A stretch of 64,000 nucleotides of DNA from Anthonomus grandis grandis (taxonomy: Eukaryota; Arthropoda; Insecta; Coleoptera; Curculionidae): positions 17,998,785 to 18,062,784 of the forward strand of contig NC_065552.1 of assembly GCF_022605725.1 (NCBI RefSeq), read 5' to 3'. A program made the translations under genes and the position numbers. The notes beneath the pieces are model-generated. The model had not been told where the DNA came from. It searched no databases and saw only the letters and a list, made by a program, of their open reading frames with translations. Every line of letters starts with the position of its first letter. Positions within the stretch are counted from its first letter, which is position 1. Shown here one piece after another: positions 50,746-64,000 of this stretch.

Positions 50746-52530
50746 AATCGAAACAATCGTTAACGCTATTAGTTATTATATTTTCTTAATTCTGGTTGTG
50801 TTCAAACCGTAAAAAATATCATTTGGCTATAGGGTTAATCAAATTATATCTAAAAATAATTTAAAATTAAATCGGAACAATCGTTAACGCTATTAGTTAT
50901 TATATTTTCTTAATTCTGGTTGTGTTCAAACCGTAAAAAATATCATTTGGCTATAGGGTTAATCAAATTATATATAAAAATTAAATTAAAATTAAAACAG
51001 AACAGTCTTTAACGCCATCAGTTATTATATTTTCTTAATTTTGTTTGTGTTCAAACCGTAAAAAACATCATTTGGCTATCTTGTATATGGGAAATAGTAA
51101 ATTTAAATTCTATTCGTATAATAGATAACAGTAATAGAGTGAGATATAATTATTTAAAAAAAAAAAACAATTCATAAGAAAAATTTTAAAAATAATTTAC
51201 AGTACATCAAATGAACTTCAAAAATTAAATTGGAATCAAATCGGACAATGCAATAATGATTAATTGTTCTATTTTCTTAACCGTGGTTATGTCCAAAACT
51301 TAAAAAGGATCATTTGAGTCATCTTGTATAACCTAAATATTAATTTTAAAATAAATTTGAATAATAGATAACCGTAATTGAGTGAGATATGACTATTTTT
51401 TTAAAACATAATACATAAAATTATTTTAAAAAATTATTTAGGGTTAATCAAATTATATCTAAAAATTGAATTAAAATTAAATCGGAACAATCGCCAACCC
51501 TATTAGTTATTACATTTTCTTAACTCTGTGTTCAAACCGCAAAAAATATCATTTAGCTATCTTGTATATGCGAAATAGTAAATTTAAATTATATTCGAAT
51601 AATAGATATCAGTAATAGAGTGAGATATAATTATTTTTTTAAAAAACAATTCATAAGAAAAATTTAAAAAATAATTTAGTCCATCAAATGAACTTCAAAA
51701 ATGAAATTGGAATCAAATCGGACAATGCTATAATGATTAATGGTTCTATTTTCTTAACCCTGGTTATGTCCAAAACTTAAAAAGGAACATTTGAATCATC
51801 TTGTATAACCTAAATATTAATTTTAAAATAAATTTGAATAATAGATAACCGTAATTGAGTGAGATATGACTATTTTTTTAAAACATAATACATAAAATTA
51901 TTTAAAAAAATTATTTAGGGTTAATCAAATTATATCTAAAAATTGAATTAAAATTAAATCGGAACAATCGCCAACCCTATTAGTTATTACATTTTCTTAA
52001 CTCTGGTTGTGTTCAAACCGCAAAAAACATCATTTGGCTATCTTGTATATGCGAAATAGTAAATTTAAAGTATATTCGAATAATAGATATCAGTAATAGA
52101 GTGAGATATAATTATTTTTTTAAAAAACAATTCATAAGAAAAATTTTAAAAATAATTTAGTCCATCAAATGAACTTCAAAGATGAAATTGGAATCAAATC
52201 GGACAATGCTATAATGATTAATTGTTCTATTTTCTTAACCCTGGTTATGCCCAAAACTTAAAAAGGATCATTTGAGTCATCTTGTATAACCTAAATATTA
52301 ATTTTAAAATAAATTTGATTAATAGATAACCGTAATTGAGTGAGATATGACTATTTTTTTAAAACATAATACATAAAATTATTTTATTAAATTATTTAGG
52401 GTTAATCAAATTATATCTAAAAATTGAATTAAAATTAAATCGGAACAATCGCCAACCCTATTAGTTATTACATTTTCTTAACTCTGGTTGTGTTCAAACC
52501 GCAAAAAACATCATTTGGCTATCTCGTATA
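50745..52530. repeat. Type I block inside type II array (2), copy A
   Basis: It starts with two tandem 124-bp mini-units (from 50,831) and continues with type I monomers ('AACAGAACAGTCTTTAACGCC', 'TTGTATATGGGAAATAG', 'TTTAGTCCATCAAATG'). It contains an unusual run of twelve A at about 51,156 where other copies have T then A. The whole block is repeated at about 59,088-60,874 (offset 8,343, then 8,344 after a one-base change in the A run). Confidence 0.85.
50831..50954. repeat. 124-bp mini-unit from B-to-A fusion
   Basis: 'CATTTGGCTAT' of a B half joins directly to 'AGGGTTAATC' of an A half, deleting most of a dimer. The junction occurs at 50,831 and again at 50,955, giving a 124-bp tandem period. 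The same pair is present at 59,174 and 59,298 in the duplicated block. Confidence 0.8.
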
Positions 52531-55370
52531 TGCGAAAGAGTAAACATAAATTATATTCGAATAATAGATAAAAGTAATAGTGTGAAATATGCTTATTTTT
52601 TTTAAAAACAATACATCAGAAAAATTTTAAAAATAATTTACAGTATATTAAATGAACATAAAAAATTAAATTGGAGTCAAATCGGACAATGCTATAATGA
52701 TTAATTGTTCTACTTTCTTAACCCTGGTTATGTCCAAAACTTAAAAAGGATCATTTGGGTGATCTTGTATAACCTAAATATGAATTTGAATAATAGATAA
52801 CCGTAATTGCGTGAGATATGACTATTTTTTTTAAACACAATCCATCAAAATATTTTTAAAAATCATTTAGGGTTAATCAAATTATATCTAAAAATTAAAT
52901 CGGCACAATCGCCAACGCTATTATTTATTATATTTTCTTAACTCTGGTTGTGTTCAAACCGTAAAAAACATCATTTGGCTATCTCGTATATGCGAAATAG
53001 TAAATGTAAATTATATTCGAATAATAGATAACAGTAATAGTGTGAAATATGATTATTTTTTTTTAAAAACAATACATCAGAAAAATTTTAAAAATAATTT
53101 ACAGTACATCAAATGAACATCAAAAATTAAATCGAAGTCAAATTGGACAATGCTATAATGATTAATTGTTCTATTTTCTTAACCCTGGTTATGTCCAAAA
53201 CTTAAAAAGGATCATTTGGGTCATCTTGTATTACCCAAATATTAATTTTGAAATAAATTTGAATAAAAGATAACCATAATAGAGTGAGATATGACTATTT
53301 TTTTTAAACACAATCCATCAAAATATTTTTAAAAATCATTTAGGGTTAATCAAATTATATCTAAAAATTAAATCGGAACAATCGCCAACGCTATTATTTA
53401 TTATATTTTCTTTACTCTGGTTGTGTTCAAACCTTAAAAAACATCATTTGGCTATCTCGTATATGCGAAATAGTAAACATAAATTATATTCGAATAATAG
53501 ATAACAGTAATAGTGTGAAATATGATTATTTTTTTTAAAAACAATACATCAGAAAAATTTTAAAAATAATTTACAGTATATCAAATAAACATGAAAAATT
53601 AAATTGGAGTCAAATCGGACAATGCTATAATGATTAATTGTTTTATTTTCTTAACCCTGGTTATGTCCAAAACTTAAAATGGATCATTTGGGTCATCTTG
53701 TATAACCTAAATATTCATTGTAAAATAAATTTGAATAATAGATAACCGTAATTGAGTGAGATATGACTATTTTTTTAAAACAATCCATAAAACTATTTTT
53801 AAAAATCATTTAGGTTTAATCAAATTATATTTAAAAATTGAATTAAAATTAAATCGGAACAATCGCCAACGCTATTAGTTATTATATTTTCTTAACTCTG
53901 GTTGTGTCCAAAACTTAAAAATGATCATTTGGGTGATCTTGTATAACCTAAATATGAGTTTTAAAATAAATTTGAATAATAGATAACCGTAATTGGGTGT
54001 GATATGACTATTTTTTTTAAACACAATCCATCAAAATATTTTTAAAAATCATTTAGGGTTAATCAAATTATATCTAAAAATTAAATCGAAACAATCGTTA
54101 ACGCTATTAGTTATTACATTTTCTTAACTCTGGTTGTGTTCAAACCGTAAAAAACATCATTTGGCTATCTCGTATATGCGAAATAGTAAACATAAATTAT
54201 ATTCGAATAATAGATAACAGTAATAGTGTGAAATATGATTATTTTTTTTAAAAACAATACATCAGAAAAATTTTAAAAATAATTTACAGTATATTAAATG
54301 AACATCAAAAATTAAATTGGAGTCAAATCGGCAATGCTATAATGATTAATTGTTCTATTTTCTTAACCCAGGTTATGTCCAAAACTTAAAAAGGATCATT
54401 TGGGTCATCTTGTATTACCCAAATATTAATTTTGAAATAAATTTGAATAAAAGATAACCATAATAGAGTGAGATATGACTATTTTTTTTAAACACAATCC
54501 ATCAAAATATTTTTAAAAATCATTTAGGGTTAATCAAATTATATCTAAAAATTAAATCGGAACAATCGCCAACGCTATTAGTTATTACATTTTCTTAACT
54601 CTGGTTGTGTTCAACCGTAAAAAACATCATTTGGCTACCTCGTATATGCGAAATAGTAAATTTAAATTATATTCGAATAATAGATAACAATAATAGTGTG
54701 AAATATGATTATTTTTTTTAAAAACAATACATCAGAAAAATTTTAAAAATAATTTACAGTATATCAAATAAACATGAAAAATTAAATTGGAGTCAAATCG
54801 GACAATGCTATAATGATTAATTGTTTTATTTTCTTAACCCTGGTTATGTCCAAAACTTAAAATGGATCATTTGGGTCATCTTGTATAACCTAAATATTCA
54901 TTGTAAAATAAATTTGAATAATAGATAACCGTAATTGAGTGAGATATGACTATTTTTTTAAAACAATCCATAAAACTATTTTTAAAAATCATTTAGGTTT
55001 AATCAAATTATATTTAAAAATTGAATTAAAATTAAATCGGAACAATCGCCAACGCTATTAGTTATTATATTTTCTTAACTCTGGTTGTGTCCAAAACTTA
55101 AAAAGGATCATTTGGGTGATCTTGTATAACCTAAATATGAATTTTAAAATAAATTTGAATAATAGATAACCGTAATTGGGTGAGATATGACTATTTTTTT
55201 TAAACACAATCCATCAAAATATTTTTAAAAATCATTTAGGGTTAATCAAATTATATCTAAAAATTGAATTAAAATTAAATCGGAACAATCGCCAACGCTA
55301 TTAGTTATTATATTTTCTTAACTCTGGTTGTGTTCAAACCGTAAAAAACATCATTTGGCTATCTCGTATA
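52531..55370. repeat. 2,840-bp higher-order unit
   Basis: Starts with 'TGCGAAAGAGTAAAC' and runs to the next such mark at 55,371. Its first 1.7 kb (to about 54,245) is repeated at 55,371, 60,875 and 47,984, giving four full copies in the window. The remaining part (with 'AATCGGCAATGC' and 'CCCAGGTTATG') matches 46,860-47,983 and 41,583-42,705. Confidence 0.85.
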
Positions 55371-58132
55371 TGCGAAAGAGTAAACATAAATTATATTCGA
55401 ATAATAGATAAAAGTAATAGTGTGAAATATGCTTATTTTTTTTAAAAACAATACATCAGAAAAATTTTAAAAATAATTTACAGTATATTAAATGAACATA
55501 AAAAATTAAATTGGAGTCAAATCGGACAATGCTATAATGATTAATTGTTCTACTTTCTTAACCCTGGTTATGTCCAAAACTTAAAAAGGATCATTTGGGT
55601 GATCTTGTATAACCTAAATATGAATTTGAATAATAGATAACCGTAATTGCGTGAGATATGACTATTTTTTTTAAACACAATCCATCAAAATATTTTTAAA
55701 AATCATTTAGGGTTAATCAAATTATATCTAAAAATTAAATCGGCACAATCGCCAACGCTATTATTTATTATATTTTCTTAACTCTGGTTGTGTTCAAACC
55801 GTAAAAAACATCATTTGGCTATCTCGTATATGCGAAATAGTAAATGTAAATTATATTCGAATAATAGATAACAGTAATAGTGTGAAATATGATTATTTTT
55901 TTTTAAAAACAATACATCAGAAAAATTTTAAAAATAATTTACAGTACATCAAATGAACATCAAAAATTAAATCGAAGTCAAATTGGACAATGCTATAATG
56001 ATTAATTGTTCTATTTTCTTAACCCTGGTTATGTCCAAAACTTAAAAAGGATCATTTGGGTCATCTTGTATTACCCAAATATTAATTTTGAAATAAATTT
56101 GAATAAAAGATAACCATAATAGAGTGAGATATGACTATTTTTTTTAAACACAATCCATCAAAATATTTTTAAAAATCATTTAGGGTTAATCAAATTATAT
56201 CTAAAAATTAAATCGGAACAATCGCCAACGCTATTATTTATTATATTTTCTTTACTCTGGTTGTGTTCAAACCTTAAAAAACATCATTTGGCTATCTCGT
56301 ATATGCGAAATAGTAAACATAAATTATATTCGAATAATAGATAACAGTAATAGTGTGAAATATGATTATTTTTTTTAAAAACAATACATCAGAAAAATTT
56401 TAAAAATAATTTACAGTATATCAAATAAACATGAAAAATTAAATTGGAGTCAAATCGGACAATGCTATAATGATTAATTGTTTTATTTTCTTAATCCTGG
56501 TTATGTCCAAAACTTAAAATGGATCATTTGGGTCATCTTGTATAACCTAAATATTCATTGTAAAATAAATTTGAATAATAGATAACCGTAATTGAGTGAG
56601 ATATGACTATTTTTTTAAAACAATCCATAAAACTATTTTTAAAAATCATTTAGGTTTAATCAAATTATATTTAAAAATTGAATTAAAATTAAATCGGAAC
56701 AATCGCCAACGCTATTAGTTATTATATTTTCTTAACTCTGGTTGTGTCCAAAACTTAAAAATGATCATTTGGGTGATCTTGTATAACCTAAATATGAATT
56801 TTAAAATAAATTTGAATAATAGATAACCGTAATTGGGTGTGATATGACTATTTTTTTTAAACACAATCCATCAAAATATTTTTAAAAATCATTTAGGGTT
56901 AATCAAATTATATCTAAAAATTAAATCGAAACAATCGTTAACGCTATTAGTTATTACATTTTCTTAACTCTGGTTGTGTTCAAACCGTAAAAAACATCAT
57001 TTGGCTATCTCGTATATGCGAAATAGTAAACATAAATTATATTCGAATAATAGATAACAGTAATAGTGTGAAATATGATTATTTTTTTTATAAACAATAC
57101 ATCAGAAAAATTTTAAAAATAATTTACAGTATATTAAATGAACATCAAAAATTAAATTGGGGTTAATCAAATTATATCTAAAAATTGAATTAAAATTAAA
57201 TCGGAACAATCGCCAACGCTATTAGTTATTATATTTTCTTAACTCTGGTTGTGTCCAAAACTTAAAAATGATCATTTGGGTGATCTTGTATAACCTAAAT
57301 ATGAATTTTAAAATAAATTTGAATAATAGATAACCGTAATTGGGTGAGATATGACTATTTTTTTTAAACACAATCTATCAAAATATTTTTAAAAATCATT
57401 TAGGGTTAATCAAATTATATCTAAAAATTAAATCGAAACAATCGTTAACGCTATTAGCTATTACATTTGCTTAACTCTGGTTGTGTTCAAACCGTAAAAA
57501 ACATCGTTTGGCTATCTCGTATATGCGAAATAGTAAATGTAAATTATATTCGAATAATAGATAACAGTAATAGTGTGAAATATGATTATTTTTTTTTAAA
57601 TCAATACATCAGAAAAATTTTAAAAATAATTTACAGTACATCAAAAATTAAATTGGAGTCAAATCGGACAATGCTATAATGATTAATTGTTTTATTTTCT
57701 TAACCCTGGTTATGTCCAAAACTTAAAATGGATCATTTGGGTCATCTTGTATAACCTAAATATTCATTGTAAAATAAATTTGAATAATAGATAACCGTAA
57801 TTGAGTGAGATATGACTATTTGTTTAAAACAATCCATAAAACTATTTTTAAAAATCATTTAGGTTTAATCAAATTATATTTAAAAATTGAATTAAAATTA
57901 AGTTGGAACAATCGCCAACGCTATTAGCTATTATATTTTCTTAACTCTGGTTGTGTCCAAAACTTAAAAAGGATCATTTGGGTGATCTTGTATAACCTAA
58001 ATATGAATTTTAAAATAAATTTGAATAATAGATAACCGTAATTGGGTGAGATATGACTATTTTTTTTAAACACAATCCATCAAAATATTTTTAAAAATCA
58101 TTTAGGGTTAATCAAATTATATCTAAAAATTT
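53827..58132. repeat. 4.3-kb higher-order repeat, copy B
   Basis: It is the second copy of 46,440-50,745 at an offset of 7,387. Differences seen include a T-run interruption near 57,821 ('TTTGTTTAAAAC') and 'GCTATTAC' against 'GTTATTAC' near 57,457. From about 55,341 it is also repeated at 60,845 onward (offset 5,504). Confidence 0.85.
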
Positions 58133-59088
58133 AATTAAAATTAAATCGGAACAATCGCCAACGCTATTAGTTATTATATTTTCTAAACTCTGGTTGTGTC
58201 CAAAACTTAAAAAGGATCATTTGGGTGATCTTGTATAACCTAAATATTAATTTTAAAATAAATTTGATTAATAGATAACCGTAATTAAGTGAGATATGAC
58301 TATTTTTTTTAAACACAATCCATCAAAATATTTTTAAAAATCATTTAGGGTTAATCAAATTATATCTAAAAATTAAATCGGAACAATCGCCAACGCTATT
58401 ATTTATTATATTTTCTTTACTCTGGTTGTGTTCAAACCTTAAAACACATCATTTGGCTATCTCGTATATGCGAAATAGTAAACATAAATTATATTCGAAT
58501 AATAGATAACAGTAATAGTGTGAAATATGATTATTTTTTTTAAAAACAATACATCAGAAAAATTTTAAAAATAATTTACAGTATATCAAATAAACATGAA
58601 AAATTAAATTGGAGTCAAATCGGACAATGCTATAATGATTAATTGTTTTATTTTCTTAACCCTGGTTATGTCCAAAACTTAAAATGGATCATTTGGGTCA
58701 TCTTGTATAACCTAAATATTCATTGTAAAATAAATTTGAATAATAGATAACCGTAATTGAGTGAGATATGACTATTTTTTTAAAACAATCCATAAAACTA
58801 TTTTTAAAAATCATTTAGGTTTAATCAAATTATATTTAAAAATTGAATTAAAATTAAATCGGAACAATCGCCAACGCTATTAGTTATTATATATTCTTAA
58901 CTCTGGTTGTGTCCAAAACTTAAAAATGATCATTTGGGTGATCTTGCATAACCTAAATGTGAATTTTAAAATAAATTTGAATAATAGATAACCGTAATTG
59001 GGTGAGATATGACTATTTTTTTTAAACACAATCCATCAAAATATTTTTAAAAATCATTTAGGGTTAATCAAATTATATCTAAAAATTA
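58132..59088. repeat. Type II satellite linker, about four half-monomers
   Basis: This 956-bp stretch is present between copy B and the second type I block but absent between copy A and the first type I block at 50,745, which explains the change in offset from 7,387 to 8,343. Its first part matches 44,281-44,998. Confidence 0.75.
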
Positions 59089-60874
59089 AATCGAAACAAT
59101 CGTTAACGCTATTAGTTATTATATTTTCTTAATTCTGGTTGTGTTCAAACCGTAAAAAATATCATTTGGCTATAGGGTTAATCAAATTATATCTAAAAAT
59201 AATTTAAAATTAAATCGGAACAATCGTTAACGCTATTAGTTATTATATTTTCTTAATTCTGGTTGTGTTCAAACCGTAAAAAATATCATTTGGCTATAGG
59301 GTTAATCAAATTATATATAAAAATTAAATTAAAATTAAAACAGAACAGTCTTTAACGCCATCAGTTATTATATTTTCTTAATTTTGTTTGTGTTCAAACC
59401 GTAAAAAACATCATTTGGCTATCTTGTATATGGGAAATAGTAAATTTAAATTCTATTCGTATAATAGATAACAGTAATAGAGTGAGATATAATTATTTAA
59501 AAAAAAAAAAACAATTCATAAGAAAAATTTTAAAAATAATTTACAGTACATCAAATGAACTTCAAAAATTAAATTGGAATCAAATCGGACAATGCAATAA
59601 TGATTAATTGTTCTATTTTCTTAACCGTGGTTATGTCCAAAACTTAAAAAGGATCATTTGAGTCATCTTGTATAACCTAAATATTAATTTTAAAATAAAT
59701 TTGAATAATAGATAACCGTAATTGAGTGAGATATGACTATTTTTTTAAAACATAATACATAAAATTATTTTAAAAAATTATTTAGGGTTAATCAAATTAT
59801 ATCTAAAAATTGAATTAAAATTAAATCGGAACAATCGCCAACCCTATTAGTTATTACATTTTCTTAACTCTGTGTTCAAACCGCAAAAAATATCATTTAG
59901 CTATCTTGTATATGCGAAATAGTAAATTTAAATTATATTCGAATAATAGATATCAGTAATAGAGTGAGATATAATTATTTTTTTAAAAAACAATTCATAA
60001 GAAAAATTTAAAAAATAATTTAGTCCATCAAATGAACTTCAAAAATGAAATCGGAATCAAATCGGACAATGCTATAATGATTAATGGTTCTATTTTCTTA
60101 ACCCTGGTTATGTCCAAAACTTAAAAAGGAACATTTGAATCATCTTGTATAACCTAAATATTAATTTTAAAATAAATTTGAATAATAGATAACCGTAATT
60201 GAGTGAGATATGACTATTTTTTTAAAACATAATACATAAAATTATTTAAAAAAATTATTTAGGGTTAATCAAATTATATCTAAAAATTGAATTAAAATTA
60301 AATCGGAACAATCGCCAACCCTATTAGTTATTACATTTTCTTAACTCTGGTTGTGTTCAAACCGCAAAAAACATCATTTGGCTATCTTGTATATGCGAAA
60401 TAGTAAATTTAAAGTATATTCGAATAATAGATATCAGTAATAGAGTGAGATATAATTATTTTTTTAAAAAACAATTCATAAGAAAAATTTTAAAAATAAT
60501 TTAGTCCATCAAATGAACTTCAAAGATGAAATTGGAATCAAATCGGACAATGCTATAATGATTAATTGTTCTATTTTCTTAACCCTGGTTATGCCCAAAA
60601 CTTAAAAAGGATCATTTGAGTCATCTTGTATAACCTAAATATTAATTTTAAAATAAATTTGATTAATAGATAACCGTAATTGAGTGAGATATGACTATTT
60701 TTTTAAAACATAATACATAAAATTATTTTATTAAATTATTTAGGGTTAATCAAATTATATCTAAAAATTGAATTAAAATTAAATCGGAACAATCGCCAAC
60801 CCTATTAGTTATTACATTTTCTTAACTCTGGTTGTGTTCAAACCGCAAAAAACATCATTTGGCTATCTCGTATA
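59088..60874. repeat. Type I block inside type II array (2), copy B
   Basis: It is a near-identical copy of 50,745-52,530. By eye I found one A-run length change (12 against 13) and a T/C change near 60,050 over about 1.8 kb. It includes both 124-bp mini-units (junctions at 59,174 and 59,298). Confidence 0.85.
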
Positions 60875-63800
60875 TGCGAAAGAGTAAACATAAATTATAT
60901 TCGAATAATAGATAAAAGTAATAGTGTGAAATATGCTTATTTTTTTTAAAAACAATACATCAGAAAAATTTTAAAAATAATTTACAGTATATTAAATGAA
61001 CATAAAAAATTAAATTGGAGTCAAATCGGACAATGCTATAATGATTAATTGTTCTACTTTCTTAACCCTGGTTATGTCCAAAACTTAAAAAGGATCATTT
61101 GGGTGATCTTGTATAACCTAAATATGAATTTGAATAATAGATAACCGTAATTGCGTGAGATATGACTATTTTTTTTAAACACAATCCATCAAAATATTTT
61201 TAAAAATCATTTAGGGTTAATCAAATTATATCTAAAAATTAAATCGGCACAATCGCCAACGCTATTATTTATTATATTTTCTTAACTCTGGTTGTGTTCA
61301 AACCGTAAAAAACATCATTTGGCTATCTCGTATATGCGAAATAGTAAATGTAAATTATATTCGAATAATAGATAACAGTAATAGTGTGAAATATGATTAT
61401 TTTTTTTTAAAAACAATACATCAGAAAAATTTTAAAAATAATTTACAGTACATCAAATGAACATCAAAAATTAAATCGAAGTCAAATTGGACAATGCTAT
61501 AATGATTAATTGTTCTATTTTCTTAACCCTGGTTATGTCCAAAACTTAAAAAGGATCATTTGGGTCATCTTGTATTACCCAAATATTAATTTTGAAATAA
61601 ATTTGAATAAAAGATAACCATAATAGAGTGAGATATGACTATTTTTTTTAAACACAATCCATCAAAATATTTTTAAAAATCATTTAGGGTTAATCAAATT
61701 ATATCTAAAAATTAAATCGGAACAATCGCCAACGCTATTATTTATTATATTTTCTTTACTCTGGTTGTGTTCAAACCTTAAAAAACATCATTTGGCTATC
61801 TCGTATATGCGAAATAGTAAACATAAATTATATTCGAATAATAGATAACAGTAATAGTGTGAAATATGATTATTTTTTTTAAAAACAATACATCAGAAAA
61901 ATTTTAAAAATAATTTACAGTATATCAAATAAACATGAAAAATTAAATTGGAGTCAAATCGGACAATGCTATAATGATTAATTGTTTTATTTTCTTAACC
62001 CTGGTTATGTCCAAAACTTAAAATGGATCATTTGGGTCATCTTGTATAACCTAAATATTCATTGTAAAATAAATTTGAATAATAGATAACCGTAATTGAG
62101 TGAGATATGACTATTTTTTTAAAACAATCCATAAAACTATTTTTAAAAATCATTTAGGTTTAATCAAATTATATTTTAAAATTGAATTAAAATTAAATCG
62201 GAACAATCGCCAACGCTATTAGTTATTATATTTTCTTAACTCTGGTTGTGTCCAAAACTTAAAAATGATCATTTGGGTGATCTTGTATAACCTAAATATG
62301 AATTTTAAAATAAATTTGAATAATAGATAACCGTAATTGGGTGTGATATGACTATTTTTTTTAAACACAATCCATCAAAATATTTTTAAAAATCATTTAG
62401 GGTTAATCAAATTATATCTAAAAATTAAATCGAAACAATCGTTAACGCTATTAGTTATTACATTTTCTTAACTCTGGTTGTGTTCAAACCGTAAAAAACA
62501 TCATTTGGCTATCTCGTATATGCGAAATAGTAAACATAAATTATATTCGAATAATAGATAACAGTAATAGTGTGAAATATGATTATTTTTTTTATAAACA
62601 ATACATCAGAAAAATTTTAAAAATAATTTACAGTATATTAAATGAACATCAAAAATTAAATTGGGGTTAATCAAATTATATCTAAAAATTGAATTAAAAT
62701 TAAATCGGAACAATCGCCAACGCTATTAGTTATTATATTTTCTTAACTCTGGTTGTGTCCAAAACTTAAAAATGATCATTTGGGTGATCTTGTATAACCT
62801 AAATATGAATTTTAAAATAAATTTGAATAATAGATAACCGTAATTGGGTGAGATATGACTATTTTTTTTAAACACAATCTATCAAAATATTTTTAAAAAT
62901 CATTTAGGGTTAATCAAATTATATCTAAAAATTAAATCGAAACAATCGTTAACGCTATTAGTTATTACATTTGCTTAACTCTGGTTGTGTTCAAACCGTA
63001 AAAAACATCGTTTGGCTATCTCGTATATGCGAAATAGTAAATGTAAATTATATTCGAATAATAGATAACAGTAATAGTGTGAAATATGATTATTTTTTTT
63101 TAAATCAATACATCAGAAAAATTTTAAAAATAATTTACAGTACATCAAAAATTAAATTGGAGTCAAATCGGACAATGCTATAATGATTAATTGTTTTATT
63201 TTCTTAACCCTGGTTATGTCCAAAACTTAAAATGGATCATTTGGGTCATCTTGTATAACCTAAATATTCATTGTAAAATAAATTTGAATAATAGATAACC
63301 GTAATTGAGTGAGATATGACTATTTTTTTAAAACAATCCATAAAACTATTTTTAAAAATCATTTAGGTTTAATCAAATTATATTTAAAAATTGAATTAAA
63401 ATTAAGTTGGAACAATCGCCAACGCTATTAGCTATTATATTTTCTTAACTCTGGTTGTGTCCAAAACTTAAAAAGGATCATTTGGGTGATCTTGTATAAC
63501 CTAAATATGAATTTTAAAATAAATTTGAATAATAGATAACCGTAATTGGGTGAGATATGACTATTTTTTTTAAACACAATCCATCAAAATATTTTTAAAA
63601 ATCATTTAGGGTTAATCAAATTATATCTAAAAATTTAATTAAAATTAAATCGGAACAATCGCCAACGCTATTAGTTATTATATTTTCTAAACTCTGGTTG
63701 TGTCCAAAACTTAAAAAGGATCATTTGGGTGATCTTGTATAACCTAAATATTAATTTTAAAATAAATTTGATTAATAGATAACCGTAATTAAGTGAGATA

Positions 63801-64000
63801 TGACTATTTTTTTTAAACACAATCCATCAAAATATTTTTAAAAATCATTTAGGGTTAATCAAATTATATCTAAAAATTAAATCGGAACAATCGCCAACGC
63901 TATTATTTATTATATTTTCTTTACTCTGGTTGTGTTCAAACCTTAAAACACATCATTTGGCTATCTCGTATATGCGAAATAGTAAACATAAATTATATTC
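60845..64000. repeat. Higher-order repeat, copy C, cut by window end
   Basis: It matches 55,341-58,496 at an offset of 5,504 to the last base. Anchors are 'TGCGAAAGAG' (60,875), 'CATCGTTTGGC' (near 63,007) and 'ATCTAAAAATTTAATT' (63,625). Differences seen are few, for example 'TTAACCCTGG' here against 'TTAATCCTGG' near 56,494. The array continues beyond 64,000. Confidence 0.85.

Noticed and set aside
50080..63183. Identical 70-codon open frame at 50,080, 57,467 and 62,971
   Set aside because: Identity reflects recent duplication of the whole 4.3-kb segment, flanking non-coding bases included, not protein conservation. It starts at TTG and spans a B half.
1..64000. 'TTTAGGGTTAATC' in A halves as telomere repeat
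   Set aside because: Only about one and a half TTAGGG-like units per dimer and no tandem run, so it is coincidental.

Overview
The window is almost entirely an AT-rich satellite DNA array from a eukaryotic nuclear genome, interrupted by two transposable elements. Eukaryotic origin is inferred from long tandem monomers of about 240 bp, a DIRS-type tyrosine-recombinase retrotransposon relic and a Tc1/mariner-like (ITm) DNA transposon with a TA target duplication. An invertebrate animal is my best guess, with low confidence. I see no host gene, tRNA or rRNA.

Satellite. The basic unit is a dimer of about 483 bp made of two diverged halves of about 240 bp. Half A runs from 'CTGGTTATGTCC' and includes 'TTTAGGGTTAATC' and 'CAATCGCCAACGCTATTAG'. 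Half B runs from 'CTGGTTGTGTTCAAACCG' and includes 'GGACAATGCTATAATG'. The halves share a core around 'AATAATAGATAAC'. Two sequence types alternate. Type I (B halves with 'CTTGTATATGCG', 'TTCATAAG', 'GAGTGAGATATAATT') fills about 1-16,400. Type II (B halves with 'CTCGTATATGCG', 'TAAACATAAA', 'GTGTGAAATATG') fills most of 19,381-64,000. Type I blocks return at about 45.0-46.35, 50.75-52.5 and 59.1-60.9 kb. The array runs off both window ends.

Transposable elements. At 16,439-19,380 lies a decayed, 3'-truncated DIRS-like retrotransposon: left terminal region, Gag with an arginine/serine-rich N-terminus, reverse transcriptase lacking its YxDD region, and the start of RNase H. The rest is missing and satellite resumes in another phase. 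At 20,622-22,679 lies a complete 2,058-bp DNA transposon with 32-bp terminal inverted repeats, a TA target duplication and an uninterrupted 477-residue minus-strand transposase. Its catalytic residues D181, D281 and E364 have a DD82E spacing. It is the only intact protein-coding gene in the window.

Higher-order structure. From about 41 kb to the end the array consists of long, nearly identical segments repeated at offsets of 2,840, 5,278, 5,504, 7,387 and about 8,343 bp. Shorter tandem duplications of about two dimers occur at 25.4-27.4 and 27.8-29.6 kb. Older, more diverged segmental copies lie within the first 16 kb. This pattern fits repeated unequal exchange or amplification, more recent toward the right. 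Long-read assembly error is the main alternative for the near-identical copies. All comparisons were made by eye.
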